The notes beneath the pieces are model-generated. The model worked only from the letters and a program-made list of their open reading frames with translations, had not been told where the DNA came from and made no database searches. The position numbers were made by a program, and so were the translations under genes. Source: Candidatus Woesearchaeota archaeon (GTDB lineage: Archaea; Nanobdellota; Nanobdellia; Woesearchaeales; GW2011-AR15). Taken from it: a DNA stretch of 64,000 bases. The stretch lies in contig JAFGJW010000005.1 in assembly GCA_016928835.1 (NCBI GenBank), positions 50,088 through 114,087 on the forward strand. Reading direction: 5' to 3'. Positions within the stretch are counted from its first letter, which is position 1. Each line of letters opens with the position of its first letter. This document shows, piece by piece, positions 7,958 to 15,761 of the stretch.

Positions 7958-8233
7958 ATGCGCAGAAGGGTCCATATTATTGTCTCAGGCACAGTCCAGG
8001 GTGTCTTTTACAGGTCAGAAACAAAAGAAAAGGCAACTGAACTTGGACTAGTTGGCTGGGTCAGAAATGCAAGTAAGGGTAATGTTGAAATAATAGCAGA
8101 AGGCCCAGAGGAAAATTTAAAGCAACTGATACAATGGTGCCGTCATGGCCCTCCCAATGCAGAAGTGGATGATATTGACATTGAATGGTTCGGTCCAGTT
8201 AATGACTTCAGTTCTTTTAAAATAAGATGCTAA
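7958..8233 (+). CDS. acylphosphatase
   Basis: 91 residues starting MRRRVHIIVSGTVQGVFYR, which contains the acylphosphatase signature: the catalytic Arg after VQGVFY, then GLVGWVRNASKGNVEIIAEG with the catalytic Asn in WVRN, and a C-terminal FSSFKIRC. It hydrolyses carboxyl-phosphate bonds such as acetyl phosphate. The longer frame from 7907 adds 17 hydrophobic residues, but a TATA-like element (TCTTAAAC near 7932) lies 26 nt before 7958, which therefore is the likely leaderless start. The fold is the same as the N-terminal domain of HypF later in this window. Confidence 0.92.
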   Translation: MRRRVHIIVSGTVQGVFYRSETKEKATELGLVGWVRNASKGNVEIIAEGPEENLKQLIQWCRHGPPNAEVDDIDIEWFGPVNDFSSFKIRC

Positions 8234-8335
8234 ACAAATACTTTACATAATCCATAGTATATTATCCTTTTTCAAAAAAAAATTCGAAAAGTATTAATAC
8301 CTTTTCATCTGTATTGAGTAATTAGGTGATTAATC

Positions 8336-8695
8336 ATGAAAAAAGTGCTTGTTGTTGAAGACTCAATATACATTACCCGGGCAATCAAAATAATATTAGA
8401 GAAAGAAGGAATTTCTGTTTTAAGTACAAGTGATGGCAGCAAGGTAGTTGAAATTGTTAGGAACAAAGGCATTGACCTTGTTATTTTGGATTTGATGATG
8501 CCTGGTGTTTCAGGAAAAGACGTCTTCAAAATGTTGAAAGCAGATCAAGATACAAAAAATGTGCCTGTTCTAATCCTTTCTGCAAGAATAGATTACTATT
8601 TAAACGATGAAGAACTAAAGACATGCGATAAATTTATGACCAAGCCTTTTGATAATAAGGAGTTGGTGCAGGAAGTAAAAAAACTCATTGGATAA
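8336..8695 (+). CDS. CheY-like response regulator (receiver domain only)
   Basis: 119-residue single-domain receiver. Acidic pair Glu8-Asp9, phospho-acceptor Asp52 in LVILDLMMPG, Ser82 in LILSAR and Lys103 in FMTKPF are all in place. No output domain. It is followed with an 8-nt overlap by the four-PAS histidine kinase, so the two form a two-component pair. An AGGTGAT ribosome site precedes the ATG, and a 10-bp palindrome GTATTAATAC (8291-8300) lies 36 nt upstream, overlapping the likely TATA position. Confidence 0.93.
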   Translation: MKKVLVVEDSIYITRAIKIILEKEGISVLSTSDGSKVVEIVRNKGIDLVILDLMMPGVSGKDVFKMLKADQDTKNVPVLILSARIDYYLNDEELKTCDKFMTKPFDNKELVQEVKKLIG

Positions 8696-11063
8696 GTTGG
8701 ACGATTTTGTTACATCTTTTGCAAAAATGAATGGAAAGTCATCGCATCAAATTAAGAGTAGCCCCCACGAACTGGAAGACAAATTTCTAAGAATCTTCGA
8801 GTGCGCTCCAGATGGAATTATAATCGTAAACTTAAAAGGCAAGGTTGAACTATGCAATCAGGCTTTTATTGATTTGACAGGGTATTCAAAAAAAGATATT
8901 GTCGGCAGACATTTTTCAAAATTACCAACAATAATAAGGCGAGATATTCTTAACTATGTCAGATTATTCAAATCTCTTATTAAAGGGAAGATAAAGAAAC
9001 CTTTTGAATTTAAATGGAGAAGGAAGGACGGGGCTATTCGTTTTGGTGAAATACGAATTAACCTGATTAAGAAAGATAAAAAGGTTATTGGGGTGCAAGC
9101 CTTTCTGAGAGACATTACTGAGAGAAAAAAAACAGAAGAAGAGCTGTTCAGTAGCAAGGAGAACTACAAGCTTTTGACAGAAGGGCTACAGGATGTAATA
9201 TTTAGAGTCTCAACCAAAGGCGTGCTTGAATATATCAGCCCAGCAATTAAGGAATTCGGTGGCTACACCCCTGAAAAAGAAGTTGGTAACTTCATTGCAA
9301 AGTATTTTGCCACAAAAAAGGAGTTTTTGTATGCTTTGCAATTAATAAAAAAGATTACTATAGATAAAAAAAAGGCATCAATTCAATTCCTCTACAAATC
9401 AAAAAAAGGAGAACCCTTTTATGTAGAGGTTACTGCTAAACCTGTAATTAAAGGCGGGAAAGTGATTACCCTTCAGTGTGTAATGCGGGACATATCTGAG
9501 CACAAGAAATCTGAAGAAATGCTTAAAGAAAGCGAAGAGAGATACAGGACCCTGTTTCACACTGCAGGCGAAGTAGTAATACAAAGTGATCTGACAGGAA
9601 AAATCATTGATGTAAATAAGGCTGTTGAAGAATATGGCTTGCAAAGAGATGAACTTATTGGAAAAACACTCTTTTATTTCCTAACAAGAGAATCTTGGCC
9701 ACAAGCCAAAAGAGATTTTCTTGAGCAATTGAGAGGCAAGTCCACTGAAGGAGAAACACAGGTTAGAACTCCCGGAGGAGTCAAAACTGCTTATTATAAA
9801 GACAGTCCGATAATAAAAAACGGAAAGGTTGTCGGTGTTCTTACAATTATTCGAGACATAACAGAAAGAAAAAAAATTGAACTTAATCTGATGGAGAGTG
9901 AGAAGCGTTTTAGGGATATTTCAAATAGCATGGCAGATTGGATTTGGGAAGTTGATAAAAGTGGAAAATATACATTTGCATCAGGAAAAGTGAAACAAAT
10001 TTTGGGCTATGCATCAGAAGAGCTGATAGGGAAAAAGCCATTTGATTTCATGCCAAAAAGTGAAGCACAACGGGTCAAGGAGATATTCACCAGAATTGCA
10101 AAGGAAAAAGGACCTTTAATTGATATTGAAAATTGGAACTTGACAAAAAATGGAAAAAGGGTCTGCTTATTGACTAATGGGTTTCCAATTATAGATGATA
10201 AAGGAAGTCTGGTCGGTTATAGGGGTGTTGATAAAGATATCACTGAACGCAAGATGGCAGAAGAGGCACTTAAAAAGAAACACAGAGATTTGATGGAGAA
10301 AGAAAAAGAGATAATCTCAGTCAATAGACAACTGGAGAAGCTTAACGAAGAGCTTATGCGCCAGGATACCCTGAAAGATACTTTTCTTTCAAATATCTCC
10401 CATGAATTGAGAACACCTTTGACCTCGATACGCACATATAATCAATTGATCTATGATCAGGTTTTTGGCCCTATCAACAAAAAACAAAAGGAGAGTCTAA
10501 AAATAACTTTAGAAAGTGCAGATTATCTTACTGAGCTAATCAGTAACCTGTTAGAGATATCCAGATTCGAAGTAGGTAAGATGAAAATGCATTTTTCAAG
10601 AGAGAATATCATTGCGGTGGTAAATGAAGTAATCAAAGAGTTTCAGCCAAGAGTTGAGGAGATAAATGGTAACATATTGGTTCACAAAAAAAGATCATAT
10701 ATGTTGAACATTGACAAGACCAGAATAAAACAAGTCTATCGAAATGTAATTGAAAATTCAATCAAGTATAGAAGCAAAAGACCATTGCGGATTGAAATTA
10801 GGCACAGCAAGATAAAAAATTTTGTCAAAATTCAAATTAGAGACAATGGCATTGGAATATCAAAGCGTAATATTAAGCATTTGTTTAATAAATTCTATCA
10901 AGCTGAGCAAGCTATGACGGAAAAAAGGGGAGGCGTTGGTCTGGGATTATCAATTATAAAACATATTATTGAAGCGCACAAAGGTACAATTATGATTGAC
11001 AGTAAACTAGGAAAAGGAACAACAGTCACTATCTGCTTGCCCATTAAACAAAATAGGCAATAA
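8688..11063 (+). CDS. soluble PAS sensor histidine kinase
   Basis: Up to 791 residues with no membrane segment, so it is a cytoplasmic sensor. Four PAS/PAC units follow each other (about residues 25-150, 150-275, 280-400 and 405-530), each ending in an RDITERKK-type PAC end. A short coiled coil leads to the HisKA helix with the phospho-acceptor His572 in ISHELRTPL. The HATPase domain has N box NVIENSIKY (near 686), G1 DNGIGIS (near 718) and G2 GGVGLGLSI (near 748). It overlaps the receiver gene by 8 nt with a TTG start; an ATG 39 nt downstream (8727) is an alternative. The ligand is unknown; no haem or flavin residue pattern was identified. Confidence 0.93.
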   Translation: MDKLDDFVTSFAKMNGKSSHQIKSSPHELEDKFLRIFECAPDGIIIVNLKGKVELCNQAFIDLTGYSKKDIVGRHFSKLPTIIRRDILNYVRLFKSLIKGKIKKPFEFKWRRKDGAIRFGEIRINLIKKDKKVIGVQAFLRDITERKKTEEELFSSKENYKLLTEGLQDVIFRVSTKGVLEYISPAIKEFGGYTPEKEVGNFIAKYFATKKEFLYALQLIKKITIDKKKASIQFLYKSKKGEPFYVEVTAKPVIKGGKVITLQCVMRDISEHKKSEEMLKESEERYRTLFHTAGEVVIQSDLTGKIIDVNKAVEEYGLQRDELIGKTLFYFLTRESWPQAKRDFLEQLRGKSTEGETQVRTPGGVKTAYYKDSPIIKNGKVVGVLTIIRDITERKKIELNLMESEKRFRDISNSMADWIWEVDKSGKYTFASGKVKQILGYASEELIGKKPFDFMPKSEAQRVKEIFTRIAKEKGPLIDIENWNLTKNGKRVCLLTNGFPIIDDKGSLVGYRGVDKDITERKMAEEALKKKHRDLMEKEKEIISVNRQLEKLNEELMRQDTLKDTFLSNISHELRTPLTSIRTYNQLIYDQVFGPINKKQKESLKITLESADYLTELISNLLEISRFEVGKMKMHFSRENIIAVVNEVIKEFQPRVEEINGNILVHKKRSYMLNIDKTRIKQVYRNVIENSIKYRSKRPLRIEIRHSKIKNFVKIQIRDNGIGISKRNIKHLFNKFYQAEQAMTEKRGGVGLGLSIIKHIIEAHKGTIMIDSKLGKGTTVTICLPIKQNRQ

Positions 11064-11082
11064 ATTATGGTTGGCTTAAAAA

Positions 11083-12105
11083 ATGAAAGAAGCTATGTTC
11101 TACGAAAAAAAAGAGAAAGATATTGTCCAGTGCACACTCTGTCCTCACAGCTGTATTATTAAACCAGACAACGTTGGTGTCTGCGGAGTAAGAAGAAACA
11201 AGGAGGGCATTCTTTATTCATTAGTGTATGATAATATTGAGACAGTTCATATTGATCCAATAGAAAAAAAGCCGCTCTACCATTTTCTTCCAGGAACAAA
11301 GTCTCTATCACTTTGTACTGTTGGATGCAATTTCAGATGTGAATTCTGCCAGAACTCGACTATATCCCAGGTTACCAAGGATAAAGGATATAACATCGCG
11401 GGCGAGAAAGTAAAGCCAGAGGAAATTGTGGAACTTGCACAAAAGCGGAACTGCGACTCCATCTCTTATACCTATACTGAGCCAACAATATTTTATGAAT
11501 TAGCTTATGATACTGCCAGAGTTGCACATGGAAAGGGCATTAAAAATGTTTTTGTCACAAACGGCTACATAAATGCAGAACCATTAAAAAAAATGCAGCC
11601 CTATTTGGATGCAGCAAATATTGACTTGAAATCCTTCTCAGATGACTTTTATGGGAAAGTCTGTGGTGCAAAACTCAAACCAGTTCTTGATTCAATTAAG
11701 GTCTACTATGAACTTGGGATTTGGATAGAGATTACAACATTAGTTGTACCTGGGCAGAATGACTCTGAAAAAGAACTTGGACAGATAGCCCAATTTATTG
11801 CAGGCATTGATAAAAACATACCGTGGCATGTCTCCAGATTTCATCCTGACTATAAAATGTATGAGAGCTCAGCAACTCCAGTTGCGACAATCCATAAAGC
11901 AGTTGAGCTTGGCAAAAATGCAGGTCTCAATTATATCTATGTTGGCAATGTCTGGGGGGATGAACATGATAACACATATTGCCCAAATTGTCATAAGCTC
12001 CTGATCCGCAGACATGGGTTCAGCATATTGCATAATAATATAAAAGGAGCAAAGTGTAGGCACTGCAATCACACTATCCCTGGGATTTTTTCAAAAAATA
12101 TTTAA
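11083..12105 (+). CDS. amrS: AmmeMemoRadiSam system radical SAM enzyme
   Basis: 340 residues of the PflA-like radical SAM type. An N-terminal cysteine set (CTLCPHSC and GVCGVR) precedes the catalytic CX3CX2C cluster, Cys82-Cys86-Cys89 in GCNFRCEFCQNS. Next come SYTYTEPTIFYE and NVFVTNGYI, both typical of this family, and a C-terminal zinc-ribbon-like pair (CPNC and CRHC). The family belongs to the AmmeMemoRadiSam set (AMMECR1, Memo and this enzyme), found widely in archaea. Its partners are not in this window. It begins 19 nt after the kinase gene, so it may be read from the same transcript. Confidence 0.88.
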   Translation: MKEAMFYEKKEKDIVQCTLCPHSCIIKPDNVGVCGVRRNKEGILYSLVYDNIETVHIDPIEKKPLYHFLPGTKSLSLCTVGCNFRCEFCQNSTISQVTKDKGYNIAGEKVKPEEIVELAQKRNCDSISYTYTEPTIFYELAYDTARVAHGKGIKNVFVTNGYINAEPLKKMQPYLDAANIDLKSFSDDFYGKVCGAKLKPVLDSIKVYYELGIWIEITTLVVPGQNDSEKELGQIAQFIAGIDKNIPWHVSRFHPDYKMYESSATPVATIHKAVELGKNAGLNYIYVGNVWGDEHDNTYCPNCHKLLIRRHGFSILHNNIKGAKCRHCNHTIPGIFSKNI

Positions 12106-12128
12106 GCTATATCATATTAAACTTTCAG

Positions 12129-12578
12129 ATGGAAGAAGTAGCAAGAAAGGCGTTGATGTATGCTGTGTTCTTCATAGTGGGTCTCCTTCTTGTAATATCC
12201 GGCCTTCCTGAATTTGTGCACGAGCAGTCATTTGAGCTCACAAGAGCAGTGCTGTCTTCTGTTCAGCTGGCTTATGTCCGCGACCTCAAACCAACTATTG
12301 GGTTTATTGGACAATTGATTATGGCATCCATACTCCTGCTGTTGCCAGGCTGTGTAATAGGCGGGCTATGGTTTGGCAAACTTGGATATGAGATTTTATT
12401 TGGGTATCTAAAAGCCACTGCTCTTTTTGCGCTTCCCCTTTTTGTAAACAAAGTAATTGCATTATTGTGTCTTGCTCTATGTATTTACGGGTTCTACGAG
12501 CAATACAAGATAATCAATAAAATACCTGTATTTATGGCTCCCAAACAAGAGGACAAAGAGATGCTGAAGTTCATATGA
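12129..12578 (+). CDS. four-helix membrane protein, function unknown
   Basis: 149 residues with an amphipathic N-terminus, then segments MYAVFFIVGLLLVISGL, FIGQLIMASILLLLPGCVI, GYLKATALFALPLFV and VIALLCLALCIYGFY, suggesting four membrane passes. The C-terminus (VFMAPKQEDKEMLKFI) is charged and probably cytoplasmic. No family recognised. It lies 23 nt after the radical SAM gene in the same direction. Confidence 0.65.
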   Translation: MEEVARKALMYAVFFIVGLLLVISGLPEFVHEQSFELTRAVLSSVQLAYVRDLKPTIGFIGQLIMASILLLLPGCVIGGLWFGKLGYEILFGYLKATALFALPLFVNKVIALLCLALCIYGFYEQYKIINKIPVFMAPKQEDKEMLKFI

Positions 12579-12617
12579 ACCAATAAACTCTTAAATCCTG
12601 CTTGTATTATTATTCTT

Positions 12618-14336
12618 ATGAAGAATCTTGAAATTGCTAAGATATTCTATGAAATCGCTGATATACTTGAGATACAGGGAATAGATTTTAAACCAAGGGC
12701 TTACAGAAAAGCTGCTAAAAATATTGAGTCTATGCCACAAGACATTGAGGAACTGCACAAAAAAAATAAGCTTGAGGAGATCCCGGGAGTTGGGGAGCAC
12801 ATTGCAAAAAAGATTGAAGAGATAATTGAGACAGGCAAATTAAAGTACTTGGAAAAAATAAGAAAGCAGGTACCAGGACATCTTAATGAATTGCTCAAGG
12901 TTCAAAGCATAGGTCCAAAGAAGGCTAAACAGCTCCATGACAAATTAGGAGTAACCACTCTTAAAGATTTAGAAGATGCTGCTAAATCAGGCAAGATTAG
13001 AAAATTAGATGGATTTGGGGAGACAAGTGAGCTGGATATACTTAAAGGTATTGAAATCTATAAAAAAGGCAAGGAAAGAATACCTCTTGGGTTTGCGCTT
13101 CCCATTGCTCGAGAATTGGAGCATATACTTACGCAGTTGAAAGATACAAGCAAGGTTCTGGTTGCAGGTTCACTTAGAAGAAGAAAATCAACTATAGGCG
13201 ACCTAGATGTCCTTGTTGCTTCTAAACAGCCAGAAAAAATAATGGATTTTGTCACAGCAATGAAAAATGTTCAGAGAGTCCTATCAAGAGGAACAACAAA
13301 GTCCAGTGTAATACTTGAAAACGGAATTCAAGTTGATTTGAGGGTAGTGCATGACTCTGATTTTGGAGCAGCATCACAGTACTTTACTGGCAGCAAGGAA
13401 CATGGTATTAAAACCAGAATTATTGCAAATCAATTAGGGTACAAGCTAAGTGAGTATGGTTTATTTAATAAAAATAATAAGAAAGTGGCTGGAGAAACAG
13501 AAGAAGAAATTTACAAGAAACTTGGGATGCAGTGTCCTGAGCCTGAGTTGAGGGAGGACAGGGGGGAGATTGAGCTTGCTCAAAAAAACAGGCTTCCAAA
13601 GATCATTCCTTATAATGCGGTAAAAGGAGATTTCCACGTACATAGCAATTACAGTGACGGCTCAGCAAGCATAGAGGAAGTTGCCAAAGAATGCATCAGG
13701 CTTGGTTATGAGTATGTTTGTATTGCAGACCATTCAAAATCAACTAGGATTGGCAATGGTTTAACAGAAGAGAGATTATTGAAAAAATGTAAAGAGATTG
13801 ATCAGATAAATAAAAAATTAAAAAAAATTAGGATATTAAGAGGAGCTGAAGTTGATATTCTGGCAAATGGAGAGCTTGATTATGATAATAAAATACTAAA
13901 ACAATTGGATATTGTGATTATTGCAGTCCATTCAAAATTCAAGATGCCAAAAGAGGAGATGACAAACAGGATATTGAAAGCAATGGACAACACTTATGTT
14001 AACATACTAGCGCATCCGACAGGTGTTTATTATGGGATGCGCGAAGCATATGAGATTGATTTTCCAAGGATCTTTGAAAAAGCAGCAGAAAAGAATATCT
14101 GTTTAGAGATAAATTGTTCTGCACCGAGGATGGATCTCAGTGACATAAACATTAAGGCTGCAATTGACAATAATGTTAAACTGGCAATAGGTACAGACAC
14201 TCATGCATTGGAGCAGTTGAAGACAATGGAAATAGGTGTTGCCCAAGCAAGGAGAGGATGGGCTACTAAGAAAGATATTTTAAACACAAGAACATTGAAA
14301 GAATTAGGAAAATATTTTAATAAGATTATAATTTAA
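12618..14336 (+). CDS. polX: family X DNA polymerase with PHP domain
   Basis: 572 residues. The N-terminal third has helix-hairpin-helix motifs (EEIPGVGEHIAKKIEEI and VQSIGPKKAKQL) for DNA binding. The nucleotidyltransferase palm has GSLRRRKSTIGDLDVLV near residues 183-199 with the two catalytic Asp of GDLDVLV, and VDLRVV supplies the third. The C-terminal PHP domain starts with DFHVHSNYSDGS near 338 and has further His/Asp motifs (IADHSKSTRIGNG, AHPTG, IGTDTH), fitting a metal-dependent 3'-5' exonuclease or AP endonuclease. Gap-filling repair synthesis is the expected role. Leaderless start with TATA TCTTAAATC about 26 nt upstream. Length normal for the family. Confidence 0.95.
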   Translation: MKNLEIAKIFYEIADILEIQGIDFKPRAYRKAAKNIESMPQDIEELHKKNKLEEIPGVGEHIAKKIEEIIETGKLKYLEKIRKQVPGHLNELLKVQSIGPKKAKQLHDKLGVTTLKDLEDAAKSGKIRKLDGFGETSELDILKGIEIYKKGKERIPLGFALPIARELEHILTQLKDTSKVLVAGSLRRRKSTIGDLDVLVASKQPEKIMDFVTAMKNVQRVLSRGTTKSSVILENGIQVDLRVVHDSDFGAASQYFTGSKEHGIKTRIIANQLGYKLSEYGLFNKNNKKVAGETEEEIYKKLGMQCPEPELREDRGEIELAQKNRLPKIIPYNAVKGDFHVHSNYSDGSASIEEVAKECIRLGYEYVCIADHSKSTRIGNGLTEERLLKKCKEIDQINKKLKKIRILRGAEVDILANGELDYDNKILKQLDIVIIAVHSKFKMPKEEMTNRILKAMDNTYVNILAHPTGVYYGMREAYEIDFPRIFEKAAEKNICLEINCSAPRMDLSDINIKAAIDNNVKLAIGTDTHALEQLKTMEIGVAQARRGWATKKDILNTRTLKELGKYFNKIII

Positions 14337-14338
14337 TC

Positions 14339-14698
14339 TTACCTGTATCTCCTATGCTTCTCCTCCATCTCCACAAGTCTTGAAAACAACCTTTCAAAAG
14401 CAGTTCTTATTTCAGGTGATGTTAGTCTATATAGCCAGAGGTCAAGATATCCACCTGCTGTCCTTTCCTCACGTTGGAATATGTGAACTGCTGCTAAACT
14501 CATGTTTCCTTGGTAAATTGGGTGTGCAGTATGGACATAACAGCGGGTTTCTTCCACTCTTCTTGGTGCTAGATCAATATGAGGTATTGAATTACCATTG
14601 TACCTAACTAATCCTGCCTCTCCTGCGAGTTGTTCTAAACAATCAACAGCACGTCCGCTTATGAACATAGACCTATGATGGTAGTCTTGTGGATTCAT
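14339..14698 (-). CDS. hypothetical protein, 119 aa
   Basis: Soluble, fairly basic protein with many Arg and His (ends EEKHRRYR). It converges on polX with only 2 nt between stop codons. I accept it as a gene because a TATA box (TTTTAAATAG, 14724-14733 on the minus strand) lies about 30 nt upstream of its ATG, as for other leaderless genes here, and its codon use is not that of an antisense shadow. No family recognised. Segments such as AVDCLEQLAGEAGLVRYNG and AAVHIFQREERT look like an ordinary alpha/beta fold. Confidence 0.55.
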   Translation of the reverse strand: MNPQDYHHRSMFISGRAVDCLEQLAGEAGLVRYNGNSIPHIDLAPRRVEETRCYVHTAHPIYQGNMSLAAVHIFQREERTAGGYLDLWLYRLTSPEIRTAFERLFSRLVEMEEKHRRYR

Positions 14699-14793
14699 GG
14701 TTCCAGCAGGTCAATGTTGCTACTATTTAAAACTATCTTTTTTTTAGGTATTTCAAATAAAAATTATAAATAAGTTTTTACTTCCTTTCAAGT

Positions 14794-15207
14794 ATGCCAA
14801 CAAAAGAAAAGTCAGCTGCTGCTGTTGTATTCTATGAAAAAAACAAAAAAAAAGAATTTTTGCTATTGCACTATTCCCTTGGACACTGGGGTTTCCCTAA
14901 AGGCCATATTGAAGAAGGGGAGACAGAAGAGCAGGCACTGTTAAGAGAGATAAAAGAAGAAACAGGGCTGAAAAAAGTTGAGATTATCCCTGGTTTCAAA
15001 GAGAAAACAGAATATTTCTATAGAAATAAGAAAGAGCTAATACACAAAGAAGTTGTTTTTATGCTGGTAAAGTCCATGTCACAAAAAATTACACTGTCGT
15101 TCGAGCATATAGGATACAAATGGTTAGAGTATGAAGATGCAATAAATAAATTAACTTTTGAGAACACTAAAAATATGCTGGAAAAAGCATATCATTTCAT
15201 AAATTAA
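14794..15207 (+). CDS. NUDIX hydrolase (Ap4A-hydrolase-like)
   Basis: 137 residues with a complete NUDIX box: Gly37, Glu43, Arg51-Glu52, Glu55-Glu56 and Gly58 at the required spacing. WGFPKGHIE before the box and KWLEYEDA near the end resemble bis(5'-nucleosyl)-tetraphosphatases, which cleave Ap4A and similar dinucleotides. Substrate assignment is tentative. A TATA element (AATTATAAATAAG) lies about 26 nt upstream of the ATG. Confidence 0.9.
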   Translation: MPTKEKSAAAVVFYEKNKKKEFLLLHYSLGHWGFPKGHIEEGETEEQALLREIKEETGLKKVEIIPGFKEKTEYFYRNKKELIHKEVVFMLVKSMSQKITLSFEHIGYKWLEYEDAINKLTFENTKNMLEKAYHFIN

Positions 15208-15331
15208 TCACTTCTTCTTTTTCTATCATACACCAGTAATACAAATACCTTACTTCTGTCATAATGGAAAGGTTTATATATTACATATATACATTATTTG
15301 TCATACGAGTATATTACTGCGTATAAAAATA

Positions 15332-15347
15332 TTTTAGTATACTAAAA
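15332..15347. promoter_or_regulatory. 16-bp perfect palindrome, likely RHH operator
   Basis: TTTTAGTATACTAAAA ends one base before the ATG of the first ribbon-helix-helix gene. A TATA-like element (TATAAAA, 15322-15328) sits just upstream and a second (TTATATATTAC) near 15270-15285. A dimeric RHH protein bound here would block transcription start, so autoregulation of the operon is likely. Related AGTATA sequences lie upstream of ftsZ (near 3039-3050) but are imperfect. Confidence 0.6.
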
Positions 15348-15497
15348 ATGTCACAGAAGGTTTCAGTAGTCAATGTCCGACTTCCAGAAGATATAGTGGA
15401 TTGGCTTGATTCTCTTGTTAAGAAAAACATTTACAACAGCAGGTCAGAAGCAATAAGAGAGTTTACTCGGGACTATGTTCTTAAAAACAGGGAATAG
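15348..15497 (+). CDS. ribbon-helix-helix DNA-binding protein, 49 aa
   Basis: A short gene translating as MSQKVSVVNVRLPEDIVDWL and on to a C-terminal VLKNRE. It has the RHH layout: N-terminal strand VSVVNVRLP, helix EDIVDWLDSLVKK, turn NIYNSRS and helix EAIREFTRDYVL. This is a CopG/NikR-type transcription factor fold. It lies 3 nt before a second RHH gene and directly behind a perfect palindrome, so it probably represses this operon. It is too short to be an enzyme, and no toxin partner is visible, which argues against a toxin-antitoxin reading. Confidence 0.8.
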   Translation: MSQKVSVVNVRLPEDIVDWLDSLVKKNIYNSRSEAIREFTRDYVLKNRE

Positions 15498-15500
15498 CTA

Positions 15501-15761
15501 ATGACAGATAAAATAATCTCAGTTAGAATGCCTGTTTCTCTAGTTGATGAGCTCAAGTCATTAGCAGAAAAAAACCATTTTCTTGATGTAAGCGAGGCCA
15601 TAAGATCTCTTATTAGATACAAATGGCTCGAATTTCAGGATCCTTACAGTGCTCACCTAAAAGACATTAGAAAGAAGGTAACAAAACTTACTGTTCCTGC
15701 AGATGTAAATGCTTTGAAACAGGATTTAAAAAGGCTTATGGAGAGGCTAAATGAGATATAG
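15501..15761 (+). CDS. second ribbon-helix-helix protein with C-terminal helical extension
   Basis: 86 residues. The N-terminal half repeats the RHH pattern (KIISVRMPVSLVDELKSLAEKN, then FLDVSEAIRSLIRYKWLEF). The second half (DIRKKVTKLTVPADVNALKQ and on to LMERLNEI) is a charged helix likely used for dimer or partner contacts. It follows the first RHH gene by 3 nt and overlaps the next gene by 11 nt, so all are translated from one mRNA. Two tandem RHH proteins could form a heterodimer or bind different sites. Confidence 0.78.
   Translation: MTDKIISVRMPVSLVDELKSLAEKNHFLDVSEAIRSLIRYKWLEFQDPYSAHLKDIRKKVTKLTVPADVNALKQDLKRLMERLNEI

Noticed and set aside
15348..15761. Toxin-antitoxin pair
   Set aside because: Both proteins are RHH type and no toxin follows; the next gene is a surface protein.
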